Of a stretch of DNA of 64,000 nt, positions 53,806-62,358 are shown piece after piece. Position numbers and translations under genes: made by a program. The stretch's first letter is position 1, and every line of letters begins with the position of its first letter. A model generated the notes under the pieces. It saw only the letters and a list, made by a program, of their open reading frames with translations, ran no database searches and had not been told where the DNA came from. Origin of the DNA: Flavobacterium phragmitis (GTDB lineage: Bacteria; Bacteroidota; Bacteroidia; Flavobacteriales; Flavobacteriaceae); the NCBI RefSeq assembly GCF_900112575.1, contig NZ_FOMH01000008.1, forward strand, positions 282,860-346,859, given 5' to 3'.

Positions 53806-55098
53806 ATGAAATTATATCCCTTTATTTTTGCACTGATGCTGTTTCCATTTATTGCAATCAGTCAGAAGGCAATTGCACCTGGTAATAAAGATATCAATAC
53901 CAAGTATATCAAACCAGAAAAGTCACTTTATACCGTATATTACGTTAAAGGTAAAGAATGGAAAAATATGGGAGCGTTGACTTATGATATTACATTGGCA
54001 AATAATCAATTAACTTTAAATAATACTTTTACTCCAAAAGATAATGGACAGCCAACCCCGCGAATTAGTACAGCAGATGCTTTAACACTTAAAGCGATTA
54101 GCTACTCTGATGAAACCAAGAATGCAAAGCTAAATCTTAATTTTGGTGGAACAATTACAGGTAATTATTATTCAAAGAAAACCAAGAAGGATAAAAAACT
54201 TAAACTCAATCCTAAAGAGGAATTCTTTGACTTTAACTGGACAGATCACTTAATCGGAACACTTCCATTGGATGTAGGGTATAAGGCCCGTTTTCCTCAA
54301 TTTTATTATAATGATGGATCCGATGTATTGGTTGAATATTATACCATTAAAGAAGTAAAAAGTTTCATCTATAACTCTCCTAAAACTGGCAAGCATGAAA
54401 CATGGCTGGTTACGGTTTTGGAAGAAAGCACCAATGCCACTTATAATTATATTATAGACAAAAAAGACCGCCGTTTGTGGCAACGCGAAATGTCTATGGC
54501 AAACGGAATGTGGGAAATCACAGTCAACGAAGAGCTAGATTATCAGCCTATTAAAAATAAATTTGATAAAGAAGCTGTCGCTAGACAAATCTCTGGCGGT
54601 AACAGTGTTATAATTGGTACAGCTTATGCAAGATCTGATTCTGGCAAGAGACTAGGCGGTTTAGTCAATACAGCTAAGAAACAATATGCTCCAATAGGAA
54701 CAGAGATTACGCTTTTTCCGAGTTCAGCTTATTATGAAGAATGGGTGGAAGTCAACAAGAAAATCCGTAAACAGAAAAAAATGCCTGAAGTTCCTTTGGA
54801 TAGCAATTTCGGATATTCTATTAAAAAAGCCAAAGTGTATGACGATCAAGGACATTTCGAGTTTTCTGATCTAATGCCTGGAACTTATATTGTCATGGTT
54901 AGTTTTGATTTTTCAAATTCTTATAACTATTCGTACGTATCAGGATATACCAATTATTATAATTATTTCGGCTATCAAGGTTCTACAACAAATTATGGAA
55001 CAGCGAGACAATATTACACAGACAAAGCCAATATTGAAAAGCGTGTAAGCATTGATAAAGATGGTGAGAAAAAGGAGATTAACTTAAAAGAAATATAA
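53806..55098 (+). CDS. Secreted protein of unknown function
   Basis: From MKLYPFIFALMLFPFIAISQ (a clear signal peptide) the product is 430 residues. The first ~250 residues form a beta-rich domain (YTVYYVKGKEWKNMGALTYD, FDFNWTDHLIGTLPLDVGYK, TWLVTVLEESTNATYNYIID) that recalls DUF3108-type periplasmic proteins, but I am not sure. The C-terminal part has a transthyretin-like segment (GHFEFSDLMPGTYIVMVSFD) and a Tyr/Asn/Gly-rich stretch (YNYSYVSGYTNYYNYFGYQG). An upstream ATG at 53746 overlapping the previous stop would put 20 residues ahead of the signal peptide and is less likely. Confidence 0.75.
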   Translation: MKLYPFIFALMLFPFIAISQKAIAPGNKDINTKYIKPEKSLYTVYYVKGKEWKNMGALTYDITLANNQLTLNNTFTPKDNGQPTPRISTADALTLKAISYSDETKNAKLNLNFGGTITGNYYSKKTKKDKKLKLNPKEEFFDFNWTDHLIGTLPLDVGYKARFPQFYYNDGSDVLVEYYTIKEVKSFIYNSPKTGKHETWLVTVLEESTNATYNYIIDKKDRRLWQREMSMANGMWEITVNEELDYQPIKNKFDKEAVARQISGGNSVIIGTAYARSDSGKRLGGLVNTAKKQYAPIGTEITLFPSSAYYEEWVEVNKKIRKQKKMPEVPLDSNFGYSIKKAKVYDDQGHFEFSDLMPGTYIVMVSFDFSNSYNYSYVSGYTNYYNYFGYQGSTTNYGTARQYYTDKANIEKRVSIDKDGEKKEINLKEI

Positions 55099-55104
55099 AA
55101 ATAA

Positions 55105-55141
55105 GAAAGCCGAACAATCGAAGTATTTTGTTCGGTTTTCA
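55105..55141. terminator. Terminator between convergent genes
   Basis: GAAAGCCGAACAA pairs with TTGTTCGGTTTTC around ~11 nt. A- and T-rich flanks allow use in both directions. Confidence 0.85.
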
Positions 55142-55159
55142 GATTTTTAAACCAAATTA

Positions 55160-56143
55160 TTATTTTTTGTTGACTAATAATAAACCAAGAGTAATTCCTA
55201 ATCCTGCAAACAATGCTAGTTTAAAGTTGCTATTTGCTGTTTTTGAAGGGGGAATGCCATAAACTCTCAAAGGTTCTTTAGAATTTGTCAAAACATTTCC
55301 AGAATTATTTTCCTTGGTCTGATTGAGTTTCATTTTTGTTCTTACAACAGCAGATGCTGTATTCATAATCGTTTTAGGAAATAATTTATAGGTTTTTGTA
55401 ATTGCAGATGCTTTTAAGTCGGGAAACGAATCTTTTTTAGGATTTTTTGCCAATTCAACTATTTTAGCGGCCGTATCACGAGGATCGGATGCGATAAAAG
55501 GTATTGTCATATCAAATCCGGAATATTTGGCCGAATGCAGATTACCAGTTGAGTTTTGCAATTGTGGATAAAGATTACAGATATGAATATGTTTTCTGTT
55601 GGAAATCTCCCCTTGAAGACATTCCATCATCCCTCTGATTCCGTATTTTGATGCGGAATAGACAGCACTATAAGGTGCAGGCATAAATCCTCCAATGGAT
55701 ATATTATTAATCAAAATTCCTTCATTTTGCTCCTTAAAAATTTTGATGGCATTGTAAGCTCCATGCATATAGCCAAACAAATTGGTTTTAATAACCTGCT
55801 GATGGACTTCTAGAGGAATTTCCTCAAATTTTCCGCTGGCCATAACGCCCGCATTGTTAACCCAAATATCGATTCTTCCGCCAATTGCCAGAGCTCCAGC
55901 GGCAACTTTTTCCACATCTTCTGCAATTGACATGTCTGCGGGAATACCAACAGCCTTAACATTTAGAGCGCGACAGTAATCTACTACTTCATCAATACCT
56001 TTTTTTCCTCTTGCTGTAATCACTAAATTACAGCCCTCACGAGCAAATGCTTCTGCGGCCGCACGACCAACACCACTGCTGGCACCAGTTATAACAACAA
56101 TTTTTCCTTTAAGGTTGCTGTTATGTTTATGTATATCTTCCAT
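55160..56143 (-). CDS. SDR oxidoreductase with C-terminal membrane anchor
   Basis: A 327-residue protein. The first ~240 residues are a classical SDR: TGASSGVG cofactor loop, DIWVNNAGVM, NNISIGGF and YSASK (YxxxK). The remaining ~85 residues form a linker rich in Lys and Asn and a final hydrophobic helix, FKLALFAGLGITLGLLLVNK, which would tether the enzyme to the inner membrane. Substrate unknown; related membrane-associated SDRs in Bacteroidota are often annotated only as oxidoreductases. Single gene, facing the secreted-protein gene across a shared terminator. Confidence 0.88.
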   Translation of the reverse strand: MEDIHKHNSNLKGKIVVITGASSGVGRAAAEAFAREGCNLVITARGKKGIDEVVDYCRALNVKAVGIPADMSIAEDVEKVAAGALAIGGRIDIWVNNAGVMASGKFEEIPLEVHQQVIKTNLFGYMHGAYNAIKIFKEQNEGILINNISIGGFMPAPYSAVYSASKYGIRGMMECLQGEISNRKHIHICNLYPQLQNSTGNLHSAKYSGFDMTIPFIASDPRDTAAKIVELAKNPKKDSFPDLKASAITKTYKLFPKTIMNTASAVVRTKMKLNQTKENNSGNVLTNSKEPLRVYGIPPSKTANSNFKLALFAGLGITLGLLLVNKK

Positions 56144-56355
56144 GATTCTATTTCTTTAATTGTTAGAATTTTATTTGTTTTTTGGAAGTATAAAATTAGA
56201 GTAAGAGATTCTGTTTCAGTTATATAATTATTTTCAATAATTGTTTAATTATGATAAAAGGGATTTATTCAATTTATTGATTCAATAAAAAAATCAATGG
56301 TTTTGTGCTTTGCAGACCAAAACCGAATTAACCGAGCAATAAATCCATGTTTTTA

Positions 56356-57303
56356 TTAATGAACTACATCTGTACCAGCAGCAACAAGACGGAATAAAGG
56401 TTCGTATTTTCTTAACCTATGATCTAAATTATGATGCAAAGGTGCTGGTCCAACACTTCCTTGGAGACAATATAATTTCTGTTTATGAATGAACATAAAC
56501 TGCAGCATTCGTATTTTCTTTTTATCTGTATTAAAAGCTATTATTTCTTCCATTTCTACCATTAGTGCAGGCATTCCGTCAATCTTAACTTTTTCTGTTC
56601 TAATAATTTTGCTTTCTGGGGCTATCATTTCAGAAACAGTCTTTTCATTTAGGAGAAGATTTTGGTCGTCCTCTAATTCATACATTACGATTAAAATTCT
56701 CTCGTCGCCAGTTCCATCATGACTGGTGAATTGCTGGATGGTTGCGGGCATCTGTGCTTCTTCAGCATTCCAGCTTCTTGGAATGGCTATTTTGACAATA
56801 GATTCTTCTGCCTTGGGATGATCTTTTGTTGAAAAGTACATAGTATGTCCATCAGCAAATTCCTGATGTGGCGCGTCAAGGTAAGCAAATGACATGATGC
56901 CCTTTTCACCAATAGTATCATAACTAAAACGGATTTTGTCTTTGACTTTTTTTATAAAATCCTTTGCGTGTTTTTCTTGCTCAATCGGATATTTTAATTG
57001 CTGATTTACCAAAGAATCAATATGTTTTTGCAATATTTTAAATTGATTCTCTTTCAGTTCCTCTTTTAAAAACTGCTCTATATTTCGCTGAGCTCTTCCG
57101 TGTAATACAGCACTCTTTTGTACCGATTCTACATCATCTTCAAGAGATGGAAACTGCATTGCGACTTTCTCCAGCGCAGATCCTTGTCCTTTTAGAAAAG
57201 CATATGTTTCGATTGCCAGCATCACTTTTGGAGAATAGTTTTGCGGTTGCGCTTGGCAATAAATAGCCAATAAACAGGTAATAAAAAGTAGAAAAGTTTT
57301 CAT
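56356..57303 (-). CDS. Secreted protein of unknown function
   Basis: A 315-residue protein with a signal peptide (MKTFLLFITCLLAIYCQAQP). A helical region (~25-115, with YAFLKGQGSALEKVAMQFPS and EQFLKEELKENQF) is followed by a mixed alpha/beta domain (FTSHDGTGDERILIVMYELE, KVKIDGMPALMVEMEEIIAF, IRMLQFMFIHKQKLYCLQG) whose pattern resembles lipoprotein-like PsbP/LpqN-type domains, where a user-supplied quantity is tested after processing; I am not certain. No catalytic motif is visible. The gap between it and the SDR gene holds no gene. Confidence 0.7.
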   Translation of the reverse strand: MKTFLLFITCLLAIYCQAQPQNYSPKVMLAIETYAFLKGQGSALEKVAMQFPSLEDDVESVQKSAVLHGRAQRNIEQFLKEELKENQFKILQKHIDSLVNQQLKYPIEQEKHAKDFIKKVKDKIRFSYDTIGEKGIMSFAYLDAPHQEFADGHTMYFSTKDHPKAEESIVKIAIPRSWNAEEAQMPATIQQFTSHDGTGDERILIVMYELEDDQNLLLNEKTVSEMIAPESKIIRTEKVKIDGMPALMVEMEEIIAFNTDKKKIRMLQFMFIHKQKLYCLQGSVGPAPLHHNLDHRLRKYEPLFRLVAAGTDVVH

Positions 57304-57452
57304 TTTAAATCAGTCAGATTTTTGCTGTTATGGTCTAGATAATGTAACATGATATGTAATAATGCTAATGTAAAATCTTCTGTAAAATTGTATTTATATT
57401 ATTTGCTAAATATGTTGCAGAATTTTCAGCTAATGTAGATAAATTAAGTGTT

Positions 57453-57498
57453 TAAAATTCTGATTTACTGGGAATTGTGTAATATCATTCTGAAATTA
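57453..57498 (+). promoter_or_regulatory. 46-bp conserved module, copy 1
   Basis: TAAAATTCTGA (57453), 5 nt, TGGGAATTGTGTAA (57469), 7 nt, CTGAAATTA (57490). All three blocks occur with identical spacing at 58378-58423. It lies 80 bp upstream of the small membrane protein/PRC-barrel operon and probably marks a shared promoter or operator. Confidence 0.75.
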
Positions 57499-57577
57499 AA
57501 TACATCTTTCTCTTTTTCTCGGTTGTACCTTTAGTACTCGTTAAAACTATTATACAATCAAAAAAAATAAATGAGTT

Positions 57578-57742
57578 ATGGCAGAAATTAAAATTGAGAA
57601 AAAGAAGCCTGTATGGCCTTGGGTTGTAGCCTTGTTATTAATTGGCGCAATTATATATTATATGTTTTTAAGAAATGATGAGGCGCAGCCTGTAAGAGAG
57701 GTCGAAGTTGAAAATACAACTATAACCGACACGATAAATTAA
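57578..57742 (+). CDS. Small single-pass membrane protein (54 residues)
   Basis: The frame reads MAEIKIEKKKPVWPWVVALL, then LIGAIIYYMFLRND and an acidic tail ending DTIN. One membrane helix follows a Lys-rich cytoplasmic start; the C-terminal ~22 residues (EAQPVREVEVENTT) would be outside the inner membrane. It is 31 bp before the PRC-barrel gene. Short proteins of this form accompany PRC-barrel and other stress proteins in Bacteroidota; no named family is recognised. Support comes from the clear frame, membrane helix and conserved upstream module. Confidence 0.7.
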   Translation: MAEIKIEKKKPVWPWVVALLLIGAIIYYMFLRNDEAQPVREVEVENTTITDTIN

Positions 57743-57773
57743 ATCAAGAAATACAATATTAAAAAATAACCTC

Positions 57774-58280
57774 ATGGGAAATAAAGATAAAAACTTATAT
57801 AGATTAGACGAACTTTCCGACTATAAAATTGCTTCAAACTATTCTGATGTAAGAGGATGGAAGATCGTAGATTCGGACAACCGTACTATTGGCAAAATAG
57901 ATAATCTTTGGGTCAATAAAGATATGATGCGTGTTGTTTATCTAGATGTAAGTGTAGATAAAGCATTGATTGAAGACAGCAAAAAAGAAGTGCATGATGC
58001 CATTGCATACGATAACGGAAAAGAATTTGTATACAAAGATGGAGACAGTCATATTATTATTCCGATTGGATCTGTAAATATTAATAAAGATACTAAGACT
58101 GTGATGGCAAATAGTATCGGATATGATACTTTTAGACGCACTAGCAGATATAACAGCCTGAATAATTTCGACAGGGATTATGAACGTAGTGTACTAAGAT
58201 CCTATTATCCAGCAGATGAGTCAGGTTTTAATGCTGATGATGATACTTTTTACAACCGAAGGGAATTTGAGGGAAGATAA
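57774..58280 (+). CDS. PRC-barrel domain protein
   Basis: A 168-residue soluble protein. Residues ~15-115 carry a PRC-barrel: YKIASNYSDVRGWKIVDSDN, RTIGKIDNLWVNKDMMRVVY, LDVSV and HIIIPIGSVNINKDTKTVMA. The C-terminal ~50 residues are Arg/Asp/Tyr rich and probably flexible (RDYERSVLRSYYPADESGF). PRC-barrel proteins of this stand-alone type are tied to general stress and envelope maintenance, but the ligand is unknown. It follows the 54-residue membrane protein and ends at a terminator. Confidence 0.88.
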   Translation: MGNKDKNLYRLDELSDYKIASNYSDVRGWKIVDSDNRTIGKIDNLWVNKDMMRVVYLDVSVDKALIEDSKKEVHDAIAYDNGKEFVYKDGDSHIIIPIGSVNINKDTKTVMANSIGYDTFRRTSRYNSLNNFDRDYERSVLRSYYPADESGFNADDDTFYNRREFEGR

Positions 58281-58322
58281 AAAGTCTCCTGTCAAGATTG
58301 AAAAACGTATTAAAATGAAATT

Positions 58323-58357
58323 AAAAGATCAAACGTTTCAGAATGTTTGATCTTTTT
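58323..58357 (+). terminator. Intrinsic terminator after the PRC-barrel gene
   Basis: AAAAGATCAAAC and GTTTGATCTTTT pair around GTTTCAGAAT, ending in T6. Confidence 0.88.
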
Positions 58358-58377
58358 TATTGCAGAATTACATTTTG

Positions 58378-58423
58378 TAAAATTCTGAAAATATGGGAAT
58401 TGTGTAAATTTAGACTGAAATTA
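58378..58423 (+). promoter_or_regulatory. 46-bp conserved module, copy 2
   Basis: TAAAATTCTGA (58378), TGGGAATTGTGTAA (58394) and CTGAAATTA (58415) repeat the module at 57453 with the same 5- and 7-nt spacers but different spacer bases. It ends 39 bp before the response regulator start. Confidence 0.75.
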
Positions 58424-58462
58424 TGTAAAATATTGGGTTTCGGTGTAATTTAATTTAGAGGT

Positions 58463-58864
58463 ATGAAATACAGAAATATTTTACTAGTAGACGATGATAC
58501 TGATGATGCAGAAATCTTCGTAACCGCCTTACAGACAATTAATAACAAGATAAAATATTCAGTAGAAAACAATGCTTTGGAAGCTCTTAAAAAGTTACAG
58601 CATTCAAAGTTATCTCCTGATATGATTTTTCTTGATTATCATATGCCGTATCTGGATGGAACGGAGTTTCTTAAATTGCTTCGCAGTGTAAAAGAACTAA
58701 AAAAGATTCCTGTTGTACTTTATTCGGGACATTCAGGAACTTTGCTGAAAGAGGCTGTAGATAAATTCAAAAAAGTGCAGTTTTTGAAAAAGCATGAGAA
58801 TTTTAGAAAACTTACAGAACTTTTAAATGACATAATTACATTAGAAACAGCGACGAAAAAATAG
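58463..58864 (+). CDS. Single-domain response regulator
   Basis: A 133-residue stand-alone receiver. Acidic pocket Asp10-Asp12 (LLVDDDTDDAE), phospho-acceptor Asp58 (DMIFLDYHMPYLDG), switch Ser/Thr region VVLYSGHSG and the Lys in FLKKHENF. The DDDTDDAE start and YHMP motif are those of the Rcp1-like group that is usually paired with bacteriophytochrome or PAS kinases; none is encoded here. Lacking an output domain, it would act as a phosphate shuttle or by protein contact. It shares the 46-bp upstream module with the PRC-barrel operon. Confidence 0.92.
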   Translation: MKYRNILLVDDDTDDAEIFVTALQTINNKIKYSVENNALEALKKLQHSKLSPDMIFLDYHMPYLDGTEFLKLLRSVKELKKIPVVLYSGHSGTLLKEAVDKFKKVQFLKKHENFRKLTELLNDIITLETATKK

Positions 58865-58978
58865 TAGCTAGAAGATTTGGAGAGGAAATTGTTATTTTTG
58901 AGTTAATATTACCTCCAGTAACTATCAATAGTTATTAAATCTCTATTTTTAAAATCTTAAAGAATAAGCCCCCCAATA

Positions 58979-61900
58979 ATGATCAAGAAGATTTTAAAAA
59001 AAGTTGCAATATGTATTGTAACCCTATTTTTACTTTTGGTAATTGTACTGACAATTGTTCCCTATTTTTTTAAAGATGAAATAACAGCTAAAATTGAAAG
59101 TTTAGCCAATCAAAAGCTGGATGCCGAAGTTCGCTTTGATGAAATTGGTCTTTCTGCTTTCAAACATTTTCCCGCAATTATTCTGTATGCTAAAAATGTC
59201 AGCATCGTAAACAAAAAAGTTCAGTTTACGTCATCAAATGTGGTTAAGGCTGAAACAGCTGCTGTTGGAGTCAATTTTTATAGTTTACTAAAAGGCAAAA
59301 TAATTTTAGACGCCGTTTATTTGGATGATGCTAATTTAAACCTCGAGATAGATCCAAAAGGACATGCGAACTTTAATATCGTAAAACCTTCTAAAGCTCC
59401 TGTAGATACCACTCAAACAGAATTTAAGATAAGGAAAGTCGTTATCAGCAAAACCAATATCCATTACAATGATAAAAGTACCCTTTTAAAGTTTAAAGTT
59501 CAAGATCTTAACTATAAAGGGACAGGAGACTTAAGTGCCGATTTTTTTGATCTTAATTCTAATGTAAAAATAAAGACGTTTGATTTCAGTGTAGCTGGAG
59601 TCGATTATGTACGCAGTAAACCCATAAATGCTGAAATTGTTACTTACATAGATACAAAAGCCCTTAAATTTAAGTTTGAACGAAATGCTATTCGAATTAA
59701 AAATTTTCCTTTTTCGTTTAATGGTTATTTTGCTTTCATAAAAGGAGGTTACGATTTTGATCTGCGAATGATTTCTAAAAATTCTACTTTAGAAGAAATG
59801 CTGTCGCTTGTACCACCGGCTTATGACCAATGGCGCGAACAAATGACGATTACGGGTAATATTAATTTTGGAATTTTCGCACGCGGTAAATACATGCAGG
59901 ACCAATCGGAGAAACCAGTTGTTTCAGCAGATTTACAAATTAACAGCGGTACGATTGCCTACAAAAAAATTAAAGAACCTGTAAAAGATATTACTATTTC
60001 GGCCAAAGCTTTGGTTAGAGATTTAGATATTAATAAGTTGAAATTTGATTTGGATAATCTTTCGTTTAATCTGGATAAAAAGAAAACAACGGTTAATTTC
60101 CATTCAGAAGGTTTTAAGAAGTTAAAGATTAAAACGGCAATAAAAGCTGATTTAGATGTAGCGAAATTCAAAGATGCACTGAATCTGAACGATAATGATA
60201 TTCGTGGCAATATTGCACTTGACTTAAAAGCCGATGGTATTTTTCTAAGAGATTTAGGATTTAGTCCGCGTTTGAATAAAATAGACACTATAATTAAAAG
60301 TATTCCAAAGTTTCAGCTGAATCTAAGTTTAAAAAATGGCTATTTAAAAAATACCAAAACACCAGATGCGATAAAAAATGTTAATCTGAATCTGAGTTTA
60401 ACGGCTAAAGACAGTATTTTAAGAAATGTTTCAGGAAAAATAACCAATTTGAATGCAGAAGCGCTGGGCAATTTTATTCATGGACAATTTGAACTTCATA
60501 AATTATATCCTTTTACGGTAGATACCGAATTGGAATCTAAAATTAACTTAGCCACCATACATCAATTTTATCCTTTGGACAGCTTGGAAGTCAAAGGTGA
60601 TTTGAATTTAAAAGTTAGCATGCACGGGGTTTTAAACCGTAAGCAGAAAAAATATCCCTCATCGAAAACCATCGTAAATATTAAGAATGGCTATTTAAAA
60701 TCACTTAAATTCCCTAACATTCCTATTGGGAATATAAATGTGAGCGCTGCTGTAAGCAGTAATAGAGGTACAGGAGAAGATTTAAATGTAAAATTGCAGC
60801 CAGCTGAATTTGTTTTGGCTGGATCGCCTTTTAAAGTAGAAGGGGAGGTTACTAATCTTTATGATTTAGTGTATAATATCAAAACTCAGGGAACGCTGGA
60901 TGTTGGTAAATTAACGCAATTATTTCCAGTGAAAGATGTTACGGTTTCAGGAATAATTCAGACCAATCTTATTGCTAAAGGTTCTAAGAAAGATTTAGAT
61001 GCCAAAAACTACGACAATATTAAAAATGGCGGCAAACTTGAAGCTCGAAATTTAGTAATCAAGAGTGCCATGTTTCCAGAGCCGTTTCAGGTTTCTAAAG
61101 GGACATTTAAGTTTTTTAAGGATAAAATGCGTTTTGAGCAAATTAGCGCTACTTATGGTAAATCTGATATTGTTTTAAATGGTTATATTCATAATGTTTT
61201 GCGTTATCTTTTTAATAGAAAGTATTTACAACAATCTAATGAAAAGCTTAAAGCAGATATTGAACTTTCGAGTAATCATATTAATGCCAATGAATTTTTT
61301 GATATGATTGCAAAATATACCGATCAGAAAGCGGAAGAAGAAGCCACGCAAAAAACAGATACTACAGCTGTAAGTACTATTGCTAAAAATGCCGGTGATA
61401 AAAACAAAAACTTCGTTATTAGAATTCCACGAACAGCCGATTTAAAGATTACAGCAAAGGTTAACGATTTAGAATTTGATACATATAAGATTAATGATTT
61501 TGTTGGAAACCTTGTTGTGAACGAGCGCAAAGTTCAGGTGACCCAAGCGGCTTTTAATATGGCGGGCACCAAAATAGAAATGACGGGAGATTACAAAGCC
61601 CAGCATCGTTTATTGGCGAAATATAATGCAAATTTTAAAGCAAGTAATTTTGATATTCAGCGTGCTTATAAAGAGATTCCGATTTTTGCTGAACTGGTTT
61701 CTATGGCTAAAGATGCGTACGGTTTAGTTTCAGTTGATTATCAGCTTGGAGGAAGTATTGACCGAAATATGGATATTGATTTTAAATCTATTGATGGAGA
61801 AGGAACATTAACTCTGGAAGACATTAAATTTAAAAACTTTAAACTTTTAAATCACGTAGCCAAAAAAGCAGATGCAGCCGATTTAGAAAAAGCTTCCTTT

Positions 61901-62254
61901 AATAAAGTTGCCATTCATTCGACCATTAAAAATAATGTAATGACGATTACGCCTACCACTATGAAAATGGCTGGTTTTAGGGGAAAACTGGAAGGTCAGG
62001 TAACAATGGACGGAAAAATAAATGTAGGTTTCCGATTAGGGCTTCCGCCAATGGGACTTATCAATATTCCAATGAAAATTACAGGTACTGCAGATGATTT
62101 TGAAATTTCTACTGGAAAATTCAAAGAAGACACCAGTTTTGCAGAAGAAAGCGAACTCAAAAATTTAAAACCAGAAGAACGTCGCCGACCTAGAGAAAGA
62201 GATACATTAAATACAACACGTACGAATTCAAGAAGAAGAGACAGCTTAAAATGA
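58979..62254 (+). CDS. AsmA-family protein
   Basis: A 1091-residue envelope protein with one N-terminal membrane helix (ICIVTLFLLLVIVLTIVPYF) and a long periplasmic part. The start of the AsmA fold is clear (IESLANQKLDAEVRFDEIGL, SAFKHFPAIILYAKNVSIVN), and the C-terminal AsmA_2-type block ends with GTADDFEISTGKFKE; the last ~35 residues are Arg/Glu rich. AsmA-like proteins resemble the hydrophobic-groove bridge proteins (TamB/YhdP/VPS13-like) proposed to move phospholipids between membranes; that role here is inference. Single gene; a short gap follows. Confidence 0.9.
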   Translation: MIKKILKKVAICIVTLFLLLVIVLTIVPYFFKDEITAKIESLANQKLDAEVRFDEIGLSAFKHFPAIILYAKNVSIVNKKVQFTSSNVVKAETAAVGVNFYSLLKGKIILDAVYLDDANLNLEIDPKGHANFNIVKPSKAPVDTTQTEFKIRKVVISKTNIHYNDKSTLLKFKVQDLNYKGTGDLSADFFDLNSNVKIKTFDFSVAGVDYVRSKPINAEIVTYIDTKALKFKFERNAIRIKNFPFSFNGYFAFIKGGYDFDLRMISKNSTLEEMLSLVPPAYDQWREQMTITGNINFGIFARGKYMQDQSEKPVVSADLQINSGTIAYKKIKEPVKDITISAKALVRDLDINKLKFDLDNLSFNLDKKKTTVNFHSEGFKKLKIKTAIKADLDVAKFKDALNLNDNDIRGNIALDLKADGIFLRDLGFSPRLNKIDTIIKSIPKFQLNLSLKNGYLKNTKTPDAIKNVNLNLSLTAKDSILRNVSGKITNLNAEALGNFIHGQFELHKLYPFTVDTELESKINLATIHQFYPLDSLEVKGDLNLKVSMHGVLNRKQKKYPSSKTIVNIKNGYLKSLKFPNIPIGNINVSAAVSSNRGTGEDLNVKLQPAEFVLAGSPFKVEGEVTNLYDLVYNIKTQGTLDVGKLTQLFPVKDVTVSGIIQTNLIAKGSKKDLDAKNYDNIKNGGKLEARNLVIKSAMFPEPFQVSKGTFKFFKDKMRFEQISATYGKSDIVLNGYIHNVLRYLFNRKYLQQSNEKLKADIELSSNHINANEFFDMIAKYTDQKAEEEATQKTDTTAVSTIAKNAGDKNKNFVIRIPRTADLKITAKVNDLEFDTYKINDFVGNLVVNERKVQVTQAAFNMAGTKIEMTGDYKAQHRLLAKYNANFKASNFDIQRAYKEIPIFAELVSMAKDAYGLVSVDYQLGGSIDRNMDIDFKSIDGEGTLTLEDIKFKNFKLLNHVAKKADAADLEKASFNKVAIHSTIKNNVMTITPTTMKMAGFRGKLEGQVTMDGKINVGFRLGLPPMGLINIPMKITGTADDFEISTGKFKEDTSFAEESELKNLKPEERRRPRERDTLNTTRTNSRRRDSLK

Positions 62255-62358
62255 GATTGTTCTTTAGCATAGCACATACTTTGTGTGATTCCTTTTTTAA
62301 CTTATCTTCGCTGTTTATACATTTATGAGTACATTCCACTCATTTAAAAATTTAATCT

